NCBI GenBank assembly: GCA_019310665.1
Contig: JAFDDW010000058.1
Span: 1 to 8,293 of the forward strand
From: Deltaproteobacteria bacterium
GTDB lineage: Bacteria > Desulfobacterota > Desulfobacteria > Desulfobacterales > JAFDCJ01
Length of the DNA stretch: 8,293 nucleotides
Reading direction: 5' to 3'
Shown: piece by piece, positions 1 through 4,533 of the stretch
How positions within the stretch are numbered: the first letter of the stretch is position 1
How the letters are laid out: the number at the start of each line of letters is the position of its first letter
The notes under the pieces: generated by a model
The model's database searches: none
Seen by the model: the letters and a program-made list of their open reading frames with translations, nothing else
Told to the model about the DNA's origin: nothing
Position numbers and translations under genes: made by a program

Positions 1-1
1 G

Positions 2-448
2 TACCGCGATGACATGTTTGCCAGGACTCGCGAGGCTACCGATAGTCTGGAAAAAATGTCGGCCTACTTTGCCACTTGCGTCAACTGTTACAACTGTCGG
101 GTGGCTTGTCCGGTTTGTTACTGTAAGGAGTGCGTTTTTGTCACCGATGTATTCAATCATGATCCGTCGCAGTATTTGCAGTGGGCCAACCGCAAAGGGA
201 TCATTAAAATGCCGACCGATACACTCTTCTACCACATTACGCGATTGGCCCATATGAGCACGGCCTGTGTGGGTTGCGGCCAGTGTTCCAATGCCTGCCC
301 GAATGACATTCCGGTCATGGAACTGTTTCGAACCATAGCCCATGAAACTCAGCAGGCCTTTGAGTATGAGGCCGGCAAGAGTTTTGAGGAAGAACCGCCG
401 CTGTCCGTTTTTCGTGAAGATGAGTTTACCGAGGTGGTAGGGATTTGA
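2..448 (+). CDS. FrhB/FdhB-like iron-sulfur protein, C-terminal part (5' end outside window)
   Basis: This open frame runs in from the left edge with no upstream stop, so 148 codons of a longer protein are visible; the ATG at 14 is internal and not a convincing start. Numbered from base 2, there is an unusual cysteine array C26-x2-C29-x2-C32-x3-C36-P-x-C39-x-C41-x2-C44. A classical [4Fe-4S] motif follows, C89-x2-C92-x2-C95-x3-C99-P. Together they indicate at least two iron-sulfur clusters. The layout resembles the C-terminal extension of FrhB/FdhB-family subunits (coenzyme F420 hydrogenase / formate dehydrogenase beta-like) that occur beside hdrA genes in sulfate reducers and syntrophs. In that setting such a subunit would pass electrons from a soluble donor to an Hdr-type flavoprotein, and the downstream HdrA-like gene fits. 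The flavin domain that would prove the family lies outside the window. It could instead be a generic ferredoxin-like electron-transfer subunit. Confidence 0.75.
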   Translation, partial: YRDDMFARTREATDSLEKMSAYFATCVNCYNCRVACPVCYCKECVFVTDVFNHDPSQYLQWANRKGIIKMPTDTLFYHITRLAHMSTACVGCGQCSNACPNDIPVMELFRTIAHETQQAFEYEAGKSFEEEPPLSVFREDEFTEVVGI

Positions 449-450
449 TC

Positions 451-484
451 GATTTCGGATTTCAGATTGCGGATTTCGGATTGA
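451..484. repeat. Direct repeat copy 1 (second copy at 537-570), built of GGATTNC heptads
   Basis: Bases 451-484 and 537-570 match at 31 of 34 positions by eye. Each copy is itself a run of 7-base units close to GGATTTC, AGATTGC and GGATTGA. The two copies flank a purine-rich stretch. Reading the minus strand through them gives the Asn-Pro-Gln/Ile-Arg-Asn type low-complexity peptides typical of non-coding repeats of this kind. Confidence 0.75.
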
Positions 485-536
485 GGAAGACAGAGGACGG
501 AGGGCAGAGGACAGAAGGCGGAAGGCGGAATGAAGC
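485..536. repeat. Purine-rich tract with GCGGAAG heptads
   Basis: This is a GA-rich spacer between the two 34-base direct repeats. At 513-530 it contains the 18-base word GAAGGCGGAAGGCGGAAT, give or take its first base. The same word occurs inside the HdrA-like coding sequence at about 3164-3181, so the two loci share a repeat family. Confidence 0.65.
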
Positions 537-570
537 GATTTCGGATTGGAGATTGCGGATTGCGGATTGA
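537..570. repeat. Direct repeat copy 2 (first copy at 451-484)
   Basis: This is the second copy of the 34-base heptad-based direct repeat. It differs from the first at three positions, where T or C is replaced by G. It lies directly downstream of the GCGGAAG-type tract. Confidence 0.75.
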
Positions 571-631
571 AAAAGCAAAGGGCATAGCGCATAGCGTGGA
601 AGGGGAAACGGTTTCAAGTGTCAGCGCCGCC

Positions 632-653
632 ACTGGCCTGAAAAGCGGCCAGT
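632..653. terminator. Hairpin, possible terminator of the upstream gene
   Basis: A perfect 7-bp inverted repeat, ACTGGCC (632-638) and GGCCAGT (647-653), encloses the 8-base loop TGAAAAGC. Only a short T run follows (TTTGATC), so this is a weak candidate for an intrinsic terminator. It could also be a structured part of the repeat mosaic. Its place 184 bases after the FrhB/FdhB-like stop is compatible with a transcript 3' end. Confidence 0.3.
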
Positions 654-710
654 TTGATCGAAAAAGAAACTTTGGCAATGTAGTTTCCTATGAGGGGTTA
701 ACTAAAAAAT

Positions 711-749
711 GAACATCGAACATCGAACATTGAACGTCCAACATCGAAT
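711..749. repeat. GAACATC heptad array, left arm of an imperfect inverted repeat
   Basis: Five successive 7-mers are visible: GAACATC, GAACATC, GAACATT, GAACGTC, CAACATC. The array reappears in opposite orientation at 924-959. ATTGAACGTC (729-738) is the exact reverse complement of 950-959, and CCAACATCGAA (738-748) is the exact reverse complement of 933-943. The two arms lie about 170 bases apart. Confidence 0.7.
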
Positions 750-800
750 AATGTATTCTGTCTATTTTATAAAAAAGACCGAGCGTAGCGATTCCACCCT

Positions 801-860
801 TCGACATTCGACATTCGATATTCTGCGGTTCTGCGGTTGGCTTTTCTCTGGTTCTGCGGT
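801..860. repeat. CGACATT heptads followed by CTGCGGTT octamers
   Basis: Bases 802-822 read CGACATT, CGACATT, CGATATT. Two adjacent CTGCGGTT copies follow (823-838), and a further CTGCGGT lies at 854-860. This array sits between the two arms of the larger inverted repeat. It shows no protein-like composition. Confidence 0.6.
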
Positions 861-923
861 CTTTAGATCACGTCTTCAGCGTGATTCGCTTGTTTTAAAA
901 TAGATAAAGCGTAGCGTCATCAA

Positions 924-959
924 TATTCGATTTTCGATGTTGGATGTTCGACGTTCAAT
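924..959. repeat. Right arm of imperfect inverted repeat (GATGTTC heptads)
   Basis: Bases 936-956 read GATGTTG, GATGTTC, GACGTTC, which is the reverse complement class of the GAACATC array at 711-749. The pair could fold as the stem of a long hairpin. Alternatively it could be the ends of a small non-autonomous element of about 250 bp. No transposase and no clear target duplication are visible. Confidence 0.6.
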
Positions 960-1053
960 CTTTTCACTGTTCGGATTGATAGGTCGGAAGTATAGGAATT
1001 CGGAATGAATTAATTGCCAATTGGAAAGCATTAAGATGATTAACATCCTTAAT

Positions 1054-1089
1054 TTTAGGCACTTTAGGCAATTTAGACATTTTAGGCAT
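1054..1089. repeat. Four 9-bp tandem repeats (TTTAGGCAN type) in the 5' leader
   Basis: Four contiguous 9-mers are present: TTTAGGCAC (1054-1062), TTTAGGCAA (1063-1071), TTTAGACAT (1072-1080) and TTTAGGCAT (1081-1089). They end nine bases before the Shine-Dalgarno sequence of the HdrA-like gene, so they probably lie in its untranslated leader or overlap its promoter. The array could be a regulator binding array or a neutral repeat; the sequence alone does not decide. Confidence 0.7.
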
Positions 1090-1097
1090 TTATAGCT

Positions 1098-1102
1098 GGA
1101 GG
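1098..1102 (+). promoter_or_regulatory. Shine-Dalgarno sequence of the HdrA-REC gene
   Basis: GGAGG lies five bases before the ATG at 1108. It is the strongest ribosome binding site in the window and fixes this start. No comparably good site precedes another in-frame start. Confidence 0.8.
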
Positions 1103-1107
1103 CACAC

Positions 1108-4100
1108 ATGAATAGGAAAACCGGCAAAGCTCTGGTCGTAGGGGCTGGTATCGGCGGCATCCGAGCCGCACTGGATCTGGCGGAATTCGGCTATGGTGTT
1201 ACTTTGATTGACCGGTCTGCCCACCTGGGAGGAATTCTGAGCCAGCTTGATTACCAGTTTCCCACCGATCGCTGTGGGATGTGCAAAATGCTGCCCTTGG
1301 TCGATCGGGACGCAAGCTCCCAGTACTGTCTTCGCAAAGGGCTGTTTCACGAGAACATCGAAATTCTTCTTTCCACGGAAATTGCTTCGGTTGCCGGCGA
1401 ACCCGGCCACTTTCAGGTCATGCTCAAGCAACAGCCGAATTGGGTGGACGAGGATCGGTGCATCGGTTGCGGCGAATGCGTAAACGTCTGTGCGGTGGAA
1501 GTTCCGGATGACTTCAATGCCGGTTTGGCCAACCGTAAGGCCATTTATCTGCCGGTTCCCCATGCCATCCCCAATTCATATGTGATTGATTTTGCCGCCT
1601 GTACCCGTTGCGGCGCCTGTGTAGATATTTGTCCAACCAAAGCCATTCAACTGCCGGAGCAGGAACGCGGGGGATTTCACATTTTAGTCGTCGATGACGA
1701 ACTCATCGTGCGCGATTCCCTCAAGGAATGGCTGGCAGAGGAAGGTTTTTCAGTCGATATGGCGGCATCCGGCCCGGAAGCGCTGGATCAGCTAACCAAG
1801 CAAACCTATCAACTAATGCTGCTGGATATTAAGATGCCGGGGATGGATGGCGTTGAGGTCCTTCAAAAAGCCAAAGAGAGTTGGCCGGATTTAAATGTGA
1901 TCATGATGACGGCCTATGCCACGGTAGAAACAGCGGTTGAAGCCATGAAAGTCGGCGCACTGGATTATCTGGTCAAACCCTTTGATCCGGAAACCATGGT
2001 GCCGATGGTCCTGAGAATCTATCAGGATTTGGCGGCAGCTGAAGGACGCCAAATAGATATCGGAGCCATTGTGTTTTGCGGAGGCACTGATTTTTTTAAT
2101 CCCGCTTCCGGGAAAAACACGTTTGGCTACGGGGTCTATCCCAACGTTGTCACCAGTTTGGAATTTGAACGCCTGTTAAGCGGCACCGGACCCCAATCGG
2201 GACGACTGGTGCGTCCGTTGGATGGAAAACCCGTCCATAAAGTGGCCTGGATCCAATGTGTGGGGTCTCGGGATATACAAATGGAGGCCGACTTTTGCTC
2301 CAACACATGCTGCATGGTTGCCATCAAGGAAGCCCTGGTCGCTAAAGAAAAAACAACAAAAGATTTGGAAACGACCATTTTTTATATGGATATGCGGACG
2401 TTTGGCAAAACTTTTCAACGCTACCGGGACCAGGCCGAAACCCTTCATGGTGTGCGATTCCAAAGGGGCCGGGCACACTCCATCATACAGGATGCTGAAA
2501 GCGGCGATATGATTATCCGCAGTGTGGACATTTCCGGAAAATCAACTGACGCCCAATTTGACATGGTGGTGCTCACTGTCGGCCAGCGTCCAGCCGAAGG
2601 CACTTCTGAATTGGCCGAAATGTTGGGGCTGGAGTTGAATCCATGGGGATTTGGAAACACCGCCCCCTTTTCCCTGACGCGAACCAGCCGCAGCGGGATT
2701 TTGCTGGGCGGTTCATTCGCGGGTCTTAAAGACATCAGTGACTCGGTGACCCAGGCCTCGGCGGCTGCCTTATCGGCATCCCAGGTGATTCATTCCAGCG
2801 GGGGCAGTCTGGCGTTGGAGCCGCAACCGGCCCCACCCCTATCCGGTGCGGCACGTGAGATCCCCAGAATCCTGGCGGTTGTTTGTACCTGCGGGGGCAA
2901 ACTTGCAGGATTTGATGACCCGACCGAAATTGTTCAACGACTTAAAATCAACCCGCTGGTGAAACAGGTTGAATTTCTGGAACAAATCTGTACGGCCGTC
3001 GGGTGGGAGCAGTTGGTGGAACTGGTGGAGACCCACCAACCGAACCGGCTCCTGATTGGCGCTTGCCTGCCCTATGTCTATCAACGCAAACTCCAGGAAC
3101 TCAGCCGGCAGGTGGGTTTAGATCCTGCCCTGATGGAAGTAGTTGATGTGAATGCGGAAGGCGGAAGGCGGAAGGCGGAATTTAAAAACAAGGATTCTGC
3201 AACTGGTAATCTTGTGTCTACGCTACAAACGGGGATTGCTAAACTGAAGTGGGTTGAACCCGAGCCTGTTCCCGCCATTGCGATCATTCAAAAAGCGTTG
3301 GTTATCGGTGGGGGGATAGCCGGCATGAGGGCAGCACTGGCTATTGCCGATCACGGCTTCCAGGTGGATCTTATAGAAAAGGCGGAACAGTTGGGAGGAA
3401 ATCTTAACTGGTTACAGCGCACCCTGGAAGGGCACTCAATACAAACCCTAATGGAGGACACCTGCCTCCTGGTTGAAAGGCATCCCAAGATTGAGGTTCA
3501 TATCCAGTCCCAAGTTATCAGTTCTGTTGGCCAGGTCGGAAATTTTTTGACCACCTGGGAGGGCCCGCAACATTCGGTACAAACCTTGGAGCATGGCGTG
3601 ACTATTTTGGCCACCGGCGGGACGGAAGCCGTAACCTCTTCTTATGGATACGGTACCCATCCATCCATCATCACCCAGAAAGAATTAGAACAAAAGCGGG
3701 TTGACGATAAAATCGATCCGGCGGCATTGACGTCGGTGGTGATGATCCAATGTGTGGACTCCCGCGAAGAACCGCGCAATTATTGCAGCCGGGTGTGTTG
3801 CGCCAATTCGCTAAAACAGGCCCTGGATCTTAAGGAAAAAAATCCCGAGCTGGCCGTATACATTCTTTATCGGGACATGATGGCTTACGGATTTAGCGAG
3901 GCCTATTACACCCAGGCCCGCAAGGCCGGTGTAATCTTTATCCAGTATCAGGTTGACGAAAAACCCCGGGTCCAATCCGACCAGCAAAGCCTGAGCGTGA
4001 TGGTTTGGGAGCCGATCCTCGGGCAGCAGGTTCAGATTAAGGCCGATCTTGTGGTTTTAGCCACGGGCGTGGTCCCGATCCTGCCGCCGGATCTGGCCCA

Positions 4101-4533
4101 GGGCTTTGGCGCAACCCTTGATCAGGACGGCTTTTTCCAGGAGGCCGAATCCAAATGGCGGCCGGTTGACTCCCTGCAAGAGGGCGTTTTTGCCTGTGGC
4201 CTGGCCCATTCTCCCCGTAGCATACCGGAAGCGATTGCCACCGCCGAGGCCGCCGCCGCCAGGGCCTTGAGAATCCTTGCCAGCGAACGATTACGGTCAG
4301 GCAAGGTGGTGGCCACAGTCCACCACAGTCTTTGCAGTCTGTGTGAACGATGCATCGATGCGTGTCCATACGGCGCTCGCACGCTGGATCTTGATCATGA
4401 AAACGTACTGGTAAATCCGCTAATGTGCCAGGGGTGCGGCTCATGTGCGGCAGTTTGTCCCAACAGTGCCTCCGTTCTGGAGGGTTTTCAGGAACAGCAA
4501 ATGTTTGAGGAAATCGATGCCGCCCTTGGGTGA
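1108..4533 (+). CDS. Tandem HdrA-like FAD/iron-sulfur oxidoreductase with an inserted response-regulator receiver domain
   Basis: A cytoplasmic 1141-residue flavoprotein made of two fused HdrA-like modules. Module 1: dinucleotide motif G12-x-G14-x2-G17, C56-x2-C59, then a two-cluster ferredoxin insert (C118/121/124/128 and C165/168/171/175). A full CheY-like receiver follows at about 190-312 (acidic D196-D197, phospho-acceptor D240, T268, K290). The flavin fold then resumes with the HdrA signature around C384 (IQCVGSRD) and C397/C401/C402. Module 2: HdrA N-terminal-type cluster domain (C593, C595, C628, C653), second flavin motif G734-x-G736-x2-G739, C882 with C893/C897/C898, and a C-terminal two-cluster ferredoxin (C1076/1079/1082/1086 and C1107/1110/1113/1117). 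Ordinary HdrA is near 650 residues, carries these parts once and is the flavin bifurcating subunit of heterodisulfide-reductase-type complexes. Partner and substrate are unknown here. The adjacent FrhB/FdhB-like gene suggests a formate, hydrogenase or NADH-linked donor. The stop directly abuts a sensor kinase gene, pointing to phospho-control. A heptad repeat interrupts the region around residue 690. Confidence 0.9.
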   Translation: MNRKTGKALVVGAGIGGIRAALDLAEFGYGVTLIDRSAHLGGILSQLDYQFPTDRCGMCKMLPLVDRDASSQYCLRKGLFHENIEILLSTEIASVAGEPGHFQVMLKQQPNWVDEDRCIGCGECVNVCAVEVPDDFNAGLANRKAIYLPVPHAIPNSYVIDFAACTRCGACVDICPTKAIQLPEQERGGFHILVVDDELIVRDSLKEWLAEEGFSVDMAASGPEALDQLTKQTYQLMLLDIKMPGMDGVEVLQKAKESWPDLNVIMMTAYATVETAVEAMKVGALDYLVKPFDPETMVPMVLRIYQDLAAAEGRQIDIGAIVFCGGTDFFNPASGKNTFGYGVYPNVVTSLEFERLLSGTGPQSGRLVRPLDGKPVHKVAWIQCVGSRDIQMEADFCSNTCCMVAIKEALVAKEKTTKDLETTIFYMDMRTFGKTFQRYRDQAETLHGVRFQRGRAHSIIQDAESGDMIIRSVDISGKSTDAQFDMVVLTVGQRPAEGTSELAEMLGLELNPWGFGNTAPFSLTRTSRSGILLGGSFAGLKDISDSVTQASAAALSASQVIHSSGGSLALEPQPAPPLSGAAREIPRILAVVCTCGGKLAGFDDPTEIVQRLKINPLVKQVEFLEQICTAVGWEQLVELVETHQPNRLLIGACLPYVYQRKLQELSRQVGLDPALMEVVDVNAEGGRRKAEFKNKDSATGNLVSTLQTGIAKLKWVEPEPVPAIAIIQKALVIGGGIAGMRAALAIADHGFQVDLIEKAEQLGGNLNWLQRTLEGHSIQTLMEDTCLLVERHPKIEVHIQSQVISSVGQVGNFLTTWEGPQHSVQTLEHGVTILATGGTEAVTSSYGYGTHPSIITQKELEQKRVDDKIDPAALTSVVMIQCVDSREEPRNYCSRVCCANSLKQALDLKEKNPELAVYILYRDMMAYGFSEAYYTQARKAGVIFIQYQVDEKPRVQSDQQSLSVMVWEPILGQQVQIKADLVVLATGVVPILPPDLAQGFGATLDQDGFFQEAESKWRPVDSLQEGVFACGLAHSPRSIPEAIATAEAAAARALRILASERLRSGKVVATVHHSLCSLCERCIDACPYGARTLDLDHENVLVNPLMCQGCGSCAAVCPNSASVLEGFQEQQMFEEIDAALG
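3154..3180 (+). repeat. GCGGAAG heptanucleotide tandem repeat inside the HdrA-like coding sequence
   Basis: Three perfect copies of GCGGAAG are followed by GCGGAA (3.9 units). They are translated as the low-complexity stretch AEGGRRKAE near residue 690, at the end of the HdrA N-terminal-type domain of module 2. The unit length is not a multiple of three, so gain or loss of one unit would shift the frame. The same heptad family occurs in the intergenic DNA at about 513-530. Confidence 0.85.

Larger units (their letters stand above)
449..1107. other. 659-bp repeat-rich intergenic region without a credible gene
   Basis: No frame here has a protein-like composition. The open frames that exist (349-678 minus, 530-712 plus, 709-903 plus, 876-1160 minus) translate the repeats themselves. 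The region is a mosaic of degenerate 7-mer arrays (GGATTTC/GGATTGC, GCGGAAG, GAACATC, CGACATT types), repeated octamers such as CTGCGGTT, GCGTAGCG words, a hairpin and a 9-mer array just before the next gene. It separates the FrhB/FdhB-like gene from the HdrA-REC operon, so the operon promoter probably lies in it. I could not identify a -35/-10 or -24/-12 pair with confidence. Confidence 0.7.

Noticed and set aside
14..16. ATG as start of the FrhB/FdhB-like gene
   Set aside because: The frame is open to the window edge, and a 144-residue protein would lack the flavin domain expected of the family.
349..678. 109-codon open frame on the minus strand
   Set aside because: It translates the GGATTNC and GCGGAAG repeats into a low-complexity Ile-Arg-Asn-Pro-Gln style peptide and overlaps the end of a well-supported gene.
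530..712. 60-codon open frame on the plus strand
   Set aside because: It starts within the direct-repeat block, has no ribosome binding site and has a repeat-derived N-terminus.
709..903. 64-codon open frame on the plus strand
   Set aside because: Its sequence is the translated GAACATC and CGACATT heptads, so it is not a credible protein.
1014..1045. Sigma-70 promoter with TTGCCA as -35
   Set aside because: No acceptable -10 hexamer lies at 16-18 bases spacing, and nearby TTGATA at 976 fails for the same reason.
449..1107. CRISPR array
   Set aside because: The repeats are 7-9 bases long, contiguous and degenerate, with no regular unique spacers and no cas genes.
876..1160. 94-codon minus-strand frame with a CLKCLNCLKCLK stretch
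   Set aside because: The cysteine pattern comes from the 9-bp TTTAGGCA repeats read in reverse, and it overlaps the true HdrA start.
1090..1563. 157-codon minus-strand open frame
   Set aside because: It lies antisense to the clear cysteine and flavin motifs of the HdrA-like gene, so it is a shadow frame.
4037..4444. 135-codon minus-strand open frame
   Set aside because: It is antisense to the C-terminal ferredoxin domain of the HdrA-like protein, with no recognisable motif of its own.
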